Both the position numbers and the translations under genes were made by a program. From Peribacillus cavernae (GTDB lineage: Bacteria; Bacillota; Bacilli; Bacillales; DSM-1321), in NCBI RefSeq assembly GCF_003989135.1, contig NZ_RYZZ01000007.1, forward strand, positions 418,367 to 482,366: 64,000 bases of DNA, in the 5' to 3' direction. Below are positions 1 through 9,079 of the stretch, one piece after another; position 1 is the stretch's first letter; each line of letters starts with the position of its first letter. Below the pieces are notes generated by a model. It saw only the letters and a list, made by a program, of their open reading frames with translations. It had not been told where the DNA came from and did not search any database.

Positions 1-113
1 AAAGCGCAAGCGCCTTGTATAAAGGAACACGGCTAACATCCGCCACGTCCTTATGTTTTCGTCGGCACTAGTACGTCCTGTGCGTCGGGGCTAGGCTGCT
101 TGCGCTAGACACC
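1..113 (+). repeat. Mosaic palindromic repeat, copy a (family 1)
   Basis: This is an intergenic repeat cut by the window edge. It starts with the family left end (GCGCAAGCGCCTTGTA), continues with CATCCGCCACGTCC and GTCGGCACTAGTACGTCC modules, and ends with a variant right end (GGGCTAGGCTGCTTGCGC then TAGACA). It stops about 50 bp before the trpE start. Related copies are at 18.8, 20.5, 27.4, 43.8, 48.4, 55.95, 56.35 and 62.5 kb. No coding potential was seen. Confidence 0.8.
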
Positions 114-166
114 GGTTCAAGTTGAAAAAATAATCCTTTCAAATTCAAGAATAAGGACGTGATAAT

Positions 167-1558
167 GTGAGTAAAAAGCTGAATTGCAGAGTGGAGACAC
201 TGGAAGGGGATACGCATACTCCTGTGTCCGTGTTTCAAAAGCTAACCGGAAAAAAGAAGTTTTTGCTTGAAAGTTCGAATAAGCACGAAGGAGATGGCCG
301 CTACTCCTATTTGGGAAGCAATCCCGCCTTTGAAATCCGCTCTTTGGCTAATGATATAACACTGATTGATTTGCGGAATAACGAAACAAAAAATCATCGG
401 GGCCGAATCCTTGATTTTTTAAAAACAGAAATTTTGACGGAAACAAGTCCTGAATTGCCATTTCCGTTTTATGGCGGGGCTATCGGTTTTCTTGGGTACG
501 ACGTCATCCGCCAATATGAAGAAATTGGCGAGGTCCCGCCTGATCAATTGAAAATGCCGGAAGCTCATTTCATGGTTTACAGGGAGGTGATCGTTTTCGA
601 TCATGCCTTGCAAAAAATCCACCTTGTCGTCCTGGATGAATCTGAGTCAGAGTTACAAAAGCGGATCGGCAAACTGAAAAAGCTGCTTTCAGAAGAAACT
701 CGTGTGATTGAACATGAAAAGAGCGTTCTTGAATTCAGCCCTTCGATGCCCCGGGAAAGATTTGAGGCGTTAGTGAAGGAAGCGAAAGAATCGATCATTG
801 CCGGAAAGATTTTTCAAATCGTGCTTTCTCAACGCTTTACTTCCAAGTTTGACGGGAGTCCTTTTGAAATATACCGCAAGCTCCGCGTCAAAAACCCTTC
901 TCCTTATATGTTCTTTCTGGATTTTGAAGACTATGCCGTGCTCGGCTCTTCGCCGGAAAGCATGATGAAGGTAAGAGGAAGGAAAGTGACTTTAAATCCA
1001 ATCGCCGGTACTAGGCCGCGGGGAAAGAGTGACGAGGAAGATCATCTTTTTGAAAAAACCCTGCGTTCTGATGAAAAGGAAATTGCTGAACATATGATGC
1101 TTGTCGATCTAGGAAGGAATGATCTTGGAAGGGTTTCGAAGGTAGGATCGATTGACATTACCGCTTCGATGCTGATTGAACGCTATCAATATGTCATGCA
1201 TCTTGTCTCTGAAGTGTCCGGGGAGCTGAATGACGGGATTTCTGGCTTGGATGCCTTAGCTGTATGCCTGCCTGCTGGAACTGTTTCGGGGGCCCCGAAA
1301 ATCGAGGCAATGAAAATTATTAACAAACTCGAAAATTCTAAGCGGGGCCTTTATTCCGGGGCAATCGGCTATATATCGTACAACGGCAGTCTTGATATGG
1401 CACTTGCGATCAGAACGATGATCATTAACGATAAAACCGCCTATGTCCAGGCGGGAGCCGGGATTGTTTACGATTCAATTCCTGAAAAGGAATATGAGGA
1501 AACGATTAATAAAGCGAAAGCACTAATGGAGGAAGCTGAACATGATTTTGTTAATTGA
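167..1558 (+). CDS. trpE: Anthranilate synthase component I
   Basis: TrpE converts chorismate to anthranilate, using ammonia delivered by the TrpG glutaminase; this is the first committed step of tryptophan synthesis in the cytosol. The 463-residue length is normal. The N-terminal domain has the LLESS motif at residues 33-37, where tryptophan feedback inhibition acts in the family. The C-terminal chorismate-binding domain shows AGTRPRG near residue 280, DLGRNDLGRV, and PAGTVSGAPK near the end. The start is GTG at 167, preceded by AAGGACG; the ATG two bases upstream runs straight into a stop. It opens the trp operon and overlaps trpG by 17 bases. No TRAP (GAG/UAG) array or T-box is visible in the 166 upstream bases, which are mostly repeat. 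Confidence 0.97.
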   Translation: MSKKLNCRVETLEGDTHTPVSVFQKLTGKKKFLLESSNKHEGDGRYSYLGSNPAFEIRSLANDITLIDLRNNETKNHRGRILDFLKTEILTETSPELPFPFYGGAIGFLGYDVIRQYEEIGEVPPDQLKMPEAHFMVYREVIVFDHALQKIHLVVLDESESELQKRIGKLKKLLSEETRVIEHEKSVLEFSPSMPRERFEALVKEAKESIIAGKIFQIVLSQRFTSKFDGSPFEIYRKLRVKNPSPYMFFLDFEDYAVLGSSPESMMKVRGRKVTLNPIAGTRPRGKSDEEDHLFEKTLRSDEKEIAEHMMLVDLGRNDLGRVSKVGSIDITASMLIERYQYVMHLVSEVSGELNDGISGLDALAVCLPAGTVSGAPKIEAMKIINKLENSKRGLYSGAIGYISYNGSLDMALAIRTMIINDKTAYVQAGAGIVYDSIPEKEYEETINKAKALMEEAEHDFVN

Positions 1559-2153
1559 TAATTATGATTCGTTTACCTACAACCTGTATCAGTATATTGC
1601 AGAACTCGGTCAGGACATATTGGTTAGAAGGAACGATGCGATCACACTCGCGGAAATTGAAGCTCTTGGGCCGGAAGCGATCGTTATATCACCGGGACCA
1701 GGCCGTCCAGAGGAAGCAGGCATCTGCATCCCTTTGATCCGGCATTTTTATGAATCGGTCCCGATACTTGGTGTTTGCCTCGGACACCAGGCCATTGCAG
1801 CTGCCTTTGGGGCGGAGATCATTGCAGCTAAACGGATTTGCCACGGAAAAACATCACCGATTACTCATAACGGGAAGGGGATTTTTGAATATCAGCCACA
1901 GCCCCTTGAGGTAATGAGATACCACTCTCTGGTTGTCGACAGGGAAACGGTGCCGATTGAATTTGAAGTAATGGCAAACGATATGAATGATGGTGAAATA
2001 ATGGCTATCAGGCATCTGTCATTACCGGTATATGGAGTTCAGTTTCATCCGGAGTCGATCGGAACAAAGACAGGTAAAAAATTATTGCATGAATTTATTA
2101 TTCAGGCTGGGAGGGGAAGAAAACATGAAATTGTTTCTGGAAAAACTATCTGA
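1542..2153 (+). CDS. trpG: Anthranilate synthase component II (glutamine amidotransferase)
   Basis: This class I glutamine amidotransferase releases ammonia from glutamine for TrpE. In 203 residues the family motifs are clear: [10 protein letters not shown] at 51-60, nucleophile Cys79 in GVCLGHQA, and the His169-Glu171 pair in QFHPES. The start at 1542 lies inside trpE (17-base overlap) and the end overlaps trpD by 29 bases, so translation is probably coupled. In B. subtilis this subunit (PabA/TrpG) is encoded in the folate operon and shared with p-aminobenzoate synthesis. A copy inside the trp operon suggests a dedicated tryptophan subunit, though a shared role cannot be excluded from this window. 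Confidence 0.95.
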   Translation: MILLIDNYDSFTYNLYQYIAELGQDILVRRNDAITLAEIEALGPEAIVISPGPGRPEEAGICIPLIRHFYESVPILGVCLGHQAIAAAFGAEIIAAKRICHGKTSPITHNGKGIFEYQPQPLEVMRYHSLVVDRETVPIEFEVMANDMNDGEIMAIRHLSLPVYGVQFHPESIGTKTGKKLLHEFIIQAGRGRKHEIVSGKTI

Positions 2154-3147
2154 GAGAAAAACACTTTCACAGGAGGAAATGATGCTTGCGGCGGAGGCTT
2201 TATTTTCTGAAGAGATTTCAGATAGTGAAATTGCTGCATTTCTGGTCGCCCTTAAGGCAAAGGGAGAGTCAGCGGCTGAAATCGCGAGCCTTGTTCAGGT
2301 TTTACGGGAAAAAGCAATGCCGATCAACCATGATTTCGAAAATGTCATGGATAATTGCGGTACAGGAGGAGACGGTTCACAAAGTTTTAATATCAGTACC
2401 GCTTCCGCTTTCGTGATAGCAGGAGCAGGGGTTAAAATCGCCAAACACGGAAACAGGAGTGTTTCCAGCAAAACAGGTAGTGCAGATGTGCTAGAGAAGC
2501 TCGGTGTTGACTTGCAAGCTGGACCGTTACAGATAGAAGAGATGTTAAAAGAAAATGGGATTGCATTTTTATTTGCTCCGCACATTCATCCGAAAATGGC
2601 AAGAATTATGAAGATACGAAGGGAATTGAAGATTTCGACAGTGTTCAATTTAATCGGACCGTTAACGAACCCGGTGGAATTGACCACACAGCTGCTTGGC
2701 GTATACCGGAAAGAGATGCTGGAGCCTTTCTCAAGGGTGCTTGATTCGCTGGGCAGAAAAAGGGCGATTATCGTAAACGGAGCAGGTAATATGGATGAGG
2801 CAAGTCTCCAGGGAACGAACAGCCTTGTCCTGCTTGAAAAGGGAGAAATTACAAGCTTTACTTTGCATCCTGAGGAAGTAGGCCTGCCCGTTTATCAAAA
2901 TGAAACGATAAAAGGCGGAGATGCCAAAGAAAACAGCGAGATCCTCCTGAATGTTTTAAGAGGGGGAAAAGGTGCTTATCGGGATACAGTCCTGCTTAAT
3001 GCGGGACTCGGCATATATGCATACGGCAAGGCGTCAACCATCAAGGAAGGAATTGCACTAGCAAATGAAAGCATTGATAGCGGTAAAGCCCTTGGGAAAT
3101 TAGAGACGCTCATTTCAAATAACAGATCAAAAAGCGGGGTGATTTAA
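2125..3147 (+). CDS. trpD: Anthranilate phosphoribosyltransferase
   Basis: TrpD transfers the phosphoribosyl group of PRPP to anthranilate. The product is 340 residues from the ATG at 2125, which has GAGGGGAAG just upstream and starts [10 protein letters not shown]. The open frame extends further upstream into trpG, but those residues have no counterpart in the family. The PRPP-binding glycine-rich loop GTGGDG is at residues 79-84, followed by [16 protein letters not shown] from residue 107, both diagnostic. The gene starts within the last 29 bases of trpG and ends directly against trpC. Confidence 0.95.
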   Translation: MKLFLEKLSERKTLSQEEMMLAAEALFSEEISDSEIAAFLVALKAKGESAAEIASLVQVLREKAMPINHDFENVMDNCGTGGDGSQSFNISTASAFVIAGAGVKIAKHGNRSVSSKTGSADVLEKLGVDLQAGPLQIEEMLKENGIAFLFAPHIHPKMARIMKIRRELKISTVFNLIGPLTNPVELTTQLLGVYRKEMLEPFSRVLDSLGRKRAIIVNGAGNMDEASLQGTNSLVLLEKGEITSFTLHPEEVGLPVYQNETIKGGDAKENSEILLNVLRGGKGAYRDTVLLNAGLGIYAYGKASTIKEGIALANESIDSGKALGKLETLISNNRSKSGVI

Positions 3148-3918
3148 GTGGAGAATATTTTGACGAAAATAATCGCGCGCAAAGCAGAAGAGGTAGCTGA
3201 ACTGAAGGAGCGAGGCTATCGAATGAGCAAGGAATTCATAAGGCCATGCCGTTCGCTTTATTCAGAAATAAAGCATAAGGATTCCCTCGGCATCATAGCC
3301 GAGATTAAGCGTGCCTCTCCTTCCAAGGGTGATATTTCCCCCGACGTTATTCCTGCTTCCCAGGCGGGGATATATGAAGCCCATGGCGCTGTGGGGATAT
3401 CTGTTTTAACCGATACTGATTTCTTTAAAGGCTCCTTTTTAGATTTAGAATCGGTCCGCTCGGCAGTAGAGCTTCCGCTGCTATGCAAAGACTTCATCAT
3501 TGATGAAATCCAGATTGACCGTGCCCGGAAGGCCGGAGCCGACGTTATTTTATTGATTGTTGCGGCTCTTTCAGCCGAAAGGCACCAGGAGTTATATCGT
3601 TATGCGCATAACATCGGGCTTGAAGTGATTACCGAAGTGCATAATGAATACGAACTGGAACGTGCCGTAAATACTGGTGCTGAAATGATTGGAATCAACA
3701 ATCGCGATTTAAAGACATTCCAGGTTGATCTGGCCGTCACCGAAAAGCTTGCAAATCAACTTGGAAAGTCCACAAGTGCATTGATTAGCGAGAGCGGAAT
3801 CAAAACGAAGGAAGATGTGCTGCGGGTGAGAGCAGCTGGTGCTGATGCTATTTTGGTAGGCGAAACCTTTATGAAAAGTGATGACCTGCCCAATAAATTA
3901 GCTGAATTTCAAATATAA
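3148..3918 (+). CDS. trpC: Indole-3-glycerol phosphate synthase
   Basis: TrpC closes the indole ring, forming indole-3-glycerol phosphate from carboxyphenylaminodeoxyribulose phosphate. The 256-residue TIM barrel has AEIKRASPSKG with Lys54, LLCKDFIID with the second active-site lysine, and ISESGI near the C-terminus. It starts with GTG immediately after the trpD stop codon; the GGGGTGA of the trpD tail acts as ribosome binding site. It is a separate protein from TrpF, unlike the fused TrpCF of enterobacteria. Confidence 0.96.
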   Translation: MENILTKIIARKAEEVAELKERGYRMSKEFIRPCRSLYSEIKHKDSLGIIAEIKRASPSKGDISPDVIPASQAGIYEAHGAVGISVLTDTDFFKGSFLDLESVRSAVELPLLCKDFIIDEIQIDRARKAGADVILLIVAALSAERHQELYRYAHNIGLEVITEVHNEYELERAVNTGAEMIGINNRDLKTFQVDLAVTEKLANQLGKSTSALISESGIKTKEDVLRVRAAGADAILVGETFMKSDDLPNKLAEFQI

Positions 3919-3935
3919 CGTTAGGAGTTTCTCAA

Positions 3936-4547
3936 ATGTTAGTGAAAATTTGCGGGATTATGAATATGGAAGCAGCGAAGGCAGCAGTGGACGCCGGAGC
4001 AGACTTAATCGGCTTTGTCTTTGCCGAAAGTAGGCGGCGTGTCAGCCCGGAACAGGCTGCAGAGATCATCGAAAGTGTCAGGGGCAGAGTTAGAACTGTC
4101 GGGGTTTTTGTGAACGAGGAAATTAAAGAGATAAAAAGGGCTCAATCCATTGCCGGGCTCGATTACATTCAGTTGCATGGCAATGAAAGCGGGGAATTCA
4201 TAAAGGAGCTTTCGTTTCCGGTAATCAAAGCGCTCGGAATCGGTGCTCCAGAGGACATTCAGCAGCTTGCTTCCCTCGAGACGGATTATTACTTGCTCGA
4301 CAGCCCGAAAGGAAAATATCAGGGTGGTAACGGGGTAGCTATCGACTCAAGCTTATTGAAGAATAACCGCCTCCCTGCAGGTACGTTTATCCTTGCGGGA
4401 GGGCTAACACCTGAAAATGTTGGCTGGGCAATCAAATCTGTAAAGCCGGACGGCGTCGATGTATCCAGCGGTGTGGAAACCAACGGCTCAAAGGATATTG
4501 ATAAGATTTATAGATTCGTACAAAATGCCAAAAATATAAGCTTTTAA
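3936..4547 (+). CDS. trpF: Phosphoribosylanthranilate isomerase
   Basis: TrpF isomerises N-(5'-phosphoribosyl)anthranilate by an Amadori rearrangement. In 203 residues it has the N-terminal KICGI with the catalytic cysteine at residue 6, the LLDSPKG strand with the expected aspartate, and the phosphate-binding C-terminal GVDVSSGVE. The ATG at 3936 follows TTAGGAG. It lies 17 bases after trpC and 16 bases before trpB in the same operon. Confidence 0.95.
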   Translation: MLVKICGIMNMEAAKAAVDAGADLIGFVFAESRRRVSPEQAAEIIESVRGRVRTVGVFVNEEIKEIKRAQSIAGLDYIQLHGNESGEFIKELSFPVIKALGIGAPEDIQQLASLETDYYLLDSPKGKYQGGNGVAIDSSLLKNNRLPAGTFILAGGLTPENVGWAIKSVKPDGVDVSSGVETNGSKDIDKIYRFVQNAKNISF

Positions 4548-4563
4548 AAGGAGATGGAGTGAA

Positions 4564-5781
4564 ATGAGCACCTATATTCAGCCCGATCAAAATGGACATT
4601 TCGGCCCATATGGCGGAAGGTTCGTTCCCGAGACATTAATGACTGCAGTAATTGAGCTTGAAAACGCCTATGAAGAAGCGATCAAAGATGCAGGCTTTCA
4701 AAAGGAACTGAAGCATTATTTAACTCACTATATCGGACGCGAAAATCCGCTTTATTATGCTGAAAATCTAACGAAATATGCAGGAGGCGCCAAAGTTTAT
4801 CTAAAGCGGGAGGATCTGAACCATACAGGTGCCCATAAGATTAATAATACGATCGGCCAGGGGCTCTTGACAGTGAGGATGGGCAAGAGAAAGGTCGTTG
4901 CCGAGACAGGAGCCGGACAGCACGGTGTTGCCACAGCGACCGTCTGTGCGCTGCTGAATCTTGAATGTATCATCTTTATGGGAAAGGAGGATATCGCCCG
5001 CCAAAAGCTTAATGTATTCCGAATGGAGCTTCTCGGTGCCAAGGTAGTCTCTGTCGACCAGGGAAGCGGCACTCTAAAGGATGCTGTCAATGAAGCTTTG
5101 AGGTACTGGGTGGCCAATGTAGGTGATACCCATTACATTATGGGTTCTGTGCTTGGGCCGCATCCTTTCCCAAAAATTGTCCGTAATTTCCAAAGTGTCA
5201 TCGGCAATGAAACAAAACGGCAATTTGCAAGTATCGAAGGCGGCCTGCCGGATGCGATCGTAGCTTGTGTCGGCGGCGGCAGCAATGCGATGGGCATGTT
5301 CTATCCGTTTATTGAGGATAAGGATGTTTCTCTCATTGGTGTCGAGGCAGCAGGCAGCGGTATTGACACGGCAAAGCATGCAGCCACTTTGACAAAGGGA
5401 AAACAAGGGATTCTTCACGGTTCTCTGATGTATGTATTGCAGGATGATGATGGCCAAATACAGGAAGCCCATTCAATATCAGCTGGACTCGACTATCCGG
5501 GAGTTGGCCCGGAGCATAGCCTCTTAAAGGATACAAGCAGGGTTCAATATACTTCAGTGACCGATCAAGAGGCAATGGATGCTTTCATACTGCTTTCGCG
5601 GACAGAAGGAATCATTCCGGCGCTGGAGAGTTCGCATGCTGTTGCACATGCAGTGAAGCTTGCAAAAGAGATGAAACATGAAGAGAACCTTGTCATTTGC
5701 CTGTCAGGCAGAGGCGATAAAGATGTGGAAACGATACAAAAGCGGATGGGAGGACATTCAAATGGGGAAACAGCGGATTGA
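4564..5781 (+). CDS. trpB: Tryptophan synthase beta subunit
   Basis: This PLP enzyme condenses indole with serine to give tryptophan, in an alpha2-beta2 complex with TrpA. It is 405 residues, normal for the TrpB1 type. PLP lysine Lys92 lies in [19 protein letters not shown] follows, and the phosphate-binding loop is GGGSNAMG. The N-terminal [10 protein letters not shown] is also typical. The preceding AAGGAGATGG is a strong ribosome binding site. The last 20 bases overlap trpA. Confidence 0.98.
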   Translation: MSTYIQPDQNGHFGPYGGRFVPETLMTAVIELENAYEEAIKDAGFQKELKHYLTHYIGRENPLYYAENLTKYAGGAKVYLKREDLNHTGAHKINNTIGQGLLTVRMGKRKVVAETGAGQHGVATATVCALLNLECIIFMGKEDIARQKLNVFRMELLGAKVVSVDQGSGTLKDAVNEALRYWVANVGDTHYIMGSVLGPHPFPKIVRNFQSVIGNETKRQFASIEGGLPDAIVACVGGGSNAMGMFYPFIEDKDVSLIGVEAAGSGIDTAKHAATLTKGKQGILHGSLMYVLQDDDGQIQEAHSISAGLDYPGVGPEHSLLKDTSRVQYTSVTDQEAMDAFILLSRTEGIIPALESSHAVAHAVKLAKEMKHEENLVICLSGRGDKDVETIQKRMGGHSNGETAD

Positions 5782-6550
5782 TGAAGCACTGAAAACATGC
5801 ATACAAAAAGGCGAGAAAGTATTCATTCCTTATATAATGGCCGGTGACGGAGGGCTTGATAAACTAAAGCAGCATCTGAAATTTTTTGAGAAGGCGGGGG
5901 CTGCTGCCGTCGAATTGGGCATACCGTTTTCCGATCCTGTAGCGGACGGACCGGTCATTCAGAAGGCAGGGAAGCGGGCGCTCGATGCCGGCGTTACCCT
6001 GAAAAGCATAATCGATAAATTAATCGAAATTCGCGAAGAAGTAAAGATTCCGATCATTTTAATGACTTATCTCAATCCGGTCTTTGCTTATGGGGTTGAC
6101 CGTTTTGCACAAGATTGTCTCAAGGCGGGGGTGGATGGCTGCATCATTCCGGATATGCCGTTTGAAGAAGAAGCGATTGTTTCCGGACCTTTCAAACAGT
6201 CAGAAATCGCCCTCGTAAGGCTAGTGACCTTAACAAGCCCCGAAGCAAGACTTAGGAAAATCGCCTCGGAAGCGGAAGGTTTCCTGTATGCCGTTACCAT
6301 TAAAGGGACTACGGGAGCAAGAGATCATTTCGGAGAAGAGACAGGCCGGTTTTTACAGAAGGTAAAATCATTAAGCGAAGTGCCGGTCCTGGCAGGGTTT
6401 GGGATCTCCACCCCGGAACACGTGAAGGAAGCGGGCCGGTATTGTGATGGTGCTGTCGTGGGAAGCAAGGTTGTCCAATGCCTGCACACGGAAGATTACG
6501 AGGAGATTACCCGGTTAATTGAGGCAGCAAAAGGCAAAGTGATGGCCTGA
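5762..6550 (+). CDS. trpA: Tryptophan synthase alpha subunit
   Basis: TrpA cleaves indole-3-glycerol phosphate to indole, which is channelled to TrpB. The product is 262 residues from the ATG at 5762 ([10 protein letters not shown]), which has GGGAGG 8 bases upstream; the open frame reaches back to 5678 but that part is inside trpB. Catalytic Glu51 and Asp62 sit in [14 protein letters not shown], matching Glu49/Asp60 of E. coli. KGTTGARD and the C-terminal GFGIS and GSKVV phosphate-binding stretches are present. It is the last gene of the operon; a terminator follows 40 bases later. Confidence 0.96.
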   Translation: MGKQRIDEALKTCIQKGEKVFIPYIMAGDGGLDKLKQHLKFFEKAGAAAVELGIPFSDPVADGPVIQKAGKRALDAGVTLKSIIDKLIEIREEVKIPIILMTYLNPVFAYGVDRFAQDCLKAGVDGCIIPDMPFEEEAIVSGPFKQSEIALVRLVTLTSPEARLRKIASEAEGFLYAVTIKGTTGARDHFGEETGRFLQKVKSLSEVPVLAGFGISTPEHVKEAGRYCDGAVVGSKVVQCLHTEDYEEITRLIEAAKGKVMA

Positions 6551-6589
6551 AACACCTTTAGGACACAGAGAACTTATGCGATGAAGAAA

Positions 6590-6622
6590 GGGTTGGATAA
6601 ACGTATATCCAACCCTTTTATT
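6590..6622 (+). terminator. Rho-independent terminator of the trp operon
   Basis: GGGTTGGAT (6590-6598) pairs with ATCCAACCC (6607-6615), followed by TTTTATTG. It lies between the convergent trpA and yktB genes and may serve both strands, as the other flank has CCCTTTCTTC on the minus strand. Confidence 0.88.
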
Positions 6623-6661
6623 GTATGGATGAAACCTACGCCCATTTAAAGCAAGTTATGT

Positions 6662-7282
6662 TTAACTGAATTTGTAGAGGGGTATTAAATGGTCAAAAGC
6701 ATTACTAATTAATGTTACAAATCCGTCATTGGATATCTTGATGGCATCTTCGCGGGGAACCTGGATTCCACAAAGAATTTCAGCTTTTTTTACAGTTTGC
6801 AGCCGCTGGAACATGGTTTTCAATTCCTGGACAGAGAGCCCTTCATGAGGAATTATATCTGGCTTCGTATGATCGATGGACCATACAAAATGATTGGGGA
6901 TGATCTCTTTCACCTTTTCGGCATTCTGTTCAAGAACTTTTCCAAAGTCGGTTTTGCCCTGAGCTTCATAGATAACTGCAAACCAGACGAATATATGAGT
7001 TTCCCAGAGCCCGATCTGGAAATGAGGCATCATTTTATATCCTCTGCTGTTCCTGGCAAAAGCAACCCAGGTATCGTTTGGAGGATTAATCGTTCTTCTC
7101 GCGTGTTTTGCGACATGCATGAACATCTCATCTCCGGTTTTGCTTGAGAGTTCTTGCGAAAAGTGTTTACCGAGCCTTTGCAATTTCGGCTGTATCCGGT
7201 CTTTTAAAGCATCCATACGCTGGTCGAGGCCATCTATTTTAAAAACATTGAAATCACTGGCAACAAAGTTCATGTGTTCCAT
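6662..7282 (-). CDS. yktB: YktB-like UPF0637 family protein
   Basis: This is a conserved Bacillaceae cytosolic protein of unknown function, 206 residues, recognised as the YktB/UPF0637 family by overall sequence and by position next to ykzI and suhB. The middle carries the characteristic GYKMMPHFQIGLW and HIFVWFAVIYE stretches. The ATG at 7282 is preceded by GGGAGGAAAG on the minus strand. It is convergent with trpA. The usual upstream neighbour yktA is not next to it; the trp operon lies there instead. Confidence 0.88.
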   Translation of the reverse strand: MEHMNFVASDFNVFKIDGLDQRMDALKDRIQPKLQRLGKHFSQELSSKTGDEMFMHVAKHARRTINPPNDTWVAFARNSRGYKMMPHFQIGLWETHIFVWFAVIYEAQGKTDFGKVLEQNAEKVKEIIPNHFVWSIDHTKPDIIPHEGLSVQELKTMFQRLQTVKKAEILCGIQVPREDAIKISNDGFVTLISNAFDHLIPLYKFS

Positions 7283-7479
7283 TTCTTTCCTCCCGCAACT
7301 TTATCTAATGATATTGTAGCACAGCGAAACTAAAAACAAAAAATTACTATGTTGGTGCTGCCACTAACTTCCGCATGGGTTTTTACACAAATTTGTTGCG
7401 ATTCGGCAGTGGGCGTCATAACATATAGTAAAAATAAATCTGAAAATTTGGTTAACTAATTAAAAAGGAGAAGATTACT

Positions 7480-7677
7480 ATGAAACAAGTAATGAATCAA
7501 GCTTTGAAAGCGAAAGAAGTAGAAAAACATAGAGCTGCGGTATTGAGAATGGAAATGGATTATGAGCTGGCCACTTTGTTCGAGGCAATCGGCGAAAAAA
7601 ATGAAAAGAAAAAATTACAATGCAAGCAGAAGCTGGAGCGAATCCGCCTGGAATTAGTAAGACTTAAAGCGCTATAA
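7480..7677 (+). CDS. ykzI: Small coiled-coil-like protein, YkzI position
   Basis: This is a 65-residue, lysine- and glutamate-rich protein that reads as one or two long helices (ALKAKEVEKHRAAV, then KNEKKKLQCKQKLERI). No enzymatic motif is visible. It lies between yktB and suhB, as the small ykzI gene does in B. subtilis, and the name rests mainly on that. AAAAGGAGAAG upstream of the ATG is a strong ribosome binding site, so the gene looks real. The function is unknown. Confidence 0.72.
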   Translation: MKQVMNQALKAKEVEKHRAAVLRMEMDYELATLFEAIGEKNEKKKLQCKQKLERIRLELVRLKAL

Positions 7678-7762
7678 TAAGATGTGGATCTTAAAGAGAA
7701 AAAAAGGAGAAAAATAGCTGTAAAATGATATTATCTAATTGTAAGGACATGTGGAAAGCTTG

Positions 7763-7806
7763 AGACGGACACTTTCTGTGAAAGAAAAAAGGTGTCCGTC
7801 TTTTAT
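7763..7806 (+). terminator. Rho-independent terminator after ykzI
   Basis: AGACGGACAC (7763-7772) pairs with GTGTCCGTCT (7792-7801) across an A-rich loop and is followed by TTTATAT. It separates ykzI from suhB. Confidence 0.85.
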
Positions 7807-7946
7807 ATCATCTTTTTCAGCATCTGTGCTTACCTTTTCTTACATCATGCTTGAAGGAAATGGCAGCTTAAAGTAATCTTTAATAAAAGCGATGGATTCT
7901 TGTGAAACTATCAGATGTGTTCATCAAAAAAGCGGAGGATTCAAGT

Positions 7947-8741
7947 ATGACAAATTGGATGGAAATCGATACATACGCAAAAAAATGGATCGAAGAAGCG
8001 GGCGAAAGATTGAAGGTTTCTTTTGACGAAAAGCTGAACATTGACACAAAAACGAATCCAAATGATTTAGTAACGAATATGGATCGGGAAACAGAACAGT
8101 TTTTTATGGATAAGATAACGGAAACTTTCCCGAATCACAGGATTTTTGGCGAAGAAGGGATGGGACATGACGTCAAGGACTTACAAGGGATAGTCTGGAT
8201 TATTGACCCGATAGACGGAACGATGAATTTTATTCATCAACAGCGGAATTTTGCCATCTCAATCGGAATAATGGAGGATGGCAAAGGGAAGATCGGGCTC
8301 GTGTATGATGTCGTTCATGATGAACTATATCATACAGTCAGAGGACAGGGAGCTTTTATGAATGAAAAGAAATTGCCGCCGCTGAAACAAGGCCGGGTCA
8401 GCGAAACAATCCTGTCATTAAATGCGACATGGGTCACCGAAAATCGGAAAATTGACCCTTCAATCCTGGGTCCGCTCGTACGTGATGTCCGGGGAACCCG
8501 ATCCTACGGTTCAGCAGCTCTGGAACTTGCCTTTGTGGCAGCAGGAAGGCTGGATGCATATATTACCATGAGGCTTTCACCATGGGATTTTGCAGGAGGG
8601 GCAATTTTGATTGAAGAGGTGGGCGGGGAAGTAAGCGACTTGCAAGGAAACCCGCTGGATTACTTGAAGGGGGGCCCTTTATTTGTTTCAAAACCGGGGC
8701 TTCATAAAGAGATTGGGGAAAATTACCTGAAGGACTTGTAA
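7947..8741 (+). CDS. suhB: Inositol monophosphatase family protein
   Basis: This is a Mg-dependent phosphatase of the inositol monophosphatase family (YktC/SuhB), 264 residues from the ATG at 7947, which has GGAGG 8 bases upstream; the frame is open back to 7902 but has no good signal there. Metal-binding residues are Glu70 in GEEGMG, Asp87 and Asp90 in IIDPIDGTMNF, and the second aspartate in SPWDFAGGA near residue 214. The family hydrolyses myo-inositol phosphates, and some members act on other sugar phosphates or PAP; the true substrate is not shown by sequence. Confidence 0.92.
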   Translation: MTNWMEIDTYAKKWIEEAGERLKVSFDEKLNIDTKTNPNDLVTNMDRETEQFFMDKITETFPNHRIFGEEGMGHDVKDLQGIVWIIDPIDGTMNFIHQQRNFAISIGIMEDGKGKIGLVYDVVHDELYHTVRGQGAFMNEKKLPPLKQGRVSETILSLNATWVTENRKIDPSILGPLVRDVRGTRSYGSAALELAFVAAGRLDAYITMRLSPWDFAGGAILIEEVGGEVSDLQGNPLDYLKGGPLFVSKPGLHKEIGENYLKDL

Positions 8742-8773
8742 AAAATCGCCGCGGTTCAAGCGGCGATTTTTTA
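8742..8773. terminator. Bidirectional terminator between suhB and ylaF
   Basis: AAAATCGCCGC (8742-8752) pairs perfectly with GCGGCGATTTT (8760-8770) and is flanked by A and T runs on the two sides, so it can end both convergent transcripts. Confidence 0.9.
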
Positions 8774-8778
8774 CTGGT

Positions 8779-8967
8779 TTAACTTTTGCTCTTTTCCCGC
8801 ATTTTTTTCTTTGTAGCAAAGCCGAAGCCCATAATTACAAAGAGAGCGAGTATACTAAGAAAGATGCCAATTAGGCTTCTTTCGCCGATGGCAATGCCAG
8901 TCCAGGCCAGGCTTGCTGTCGCCAATAAAGCAAGAATTAAAAAGTTCCATTGTATATTTTTCATCAT
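8779..8967 (-). CDS. ylaF: YlaF-like small membrane protein (DUF5325 type)
   Basis: This 62-residue protein has two predicted membrane helices, about residues 7-27 and 32-51, separated by the short polar turn GERS, then a basic tail (KKKMREKSKS). Length, topology and position beside typA match B. subtilis YlaF. Function is unknown. The start region reads MMKN; GGGGTGAAATG just upstream on the minus strand provides the ribosome binding site. Confidence 0.78.
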   Translation of the reverse strand: MMKNIQWNFLILALLATASLAWTGIAIGERSLIGIFLSILALFVIMGFGFATKKKMREKSKS

Positions 8968-9004
8968 TTCACCCCGTATAATCTTATTGTACAGAATTTC
9001 TTTA

Positions 9005-9032
9005 TTTGTTTCTACTATGTTTGTGATATAAT
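9005..9032 (+). promoter_or_regulatory. Candidate sigma-A promoter of typA
   Basis: A perfect TATAAT at 9027-9032 is preceded by TGA (extended -10), with a weak -35 TTTGTT at 9005-9010. It is 48 bases before the typA start and no other promoter is apparent in the gap. Confidence 0.55.
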
Positions 9033-9079
9033 ATGTAAGTTAATGGCACAGAAGACATCATACACTAGGAGTGAATTTT

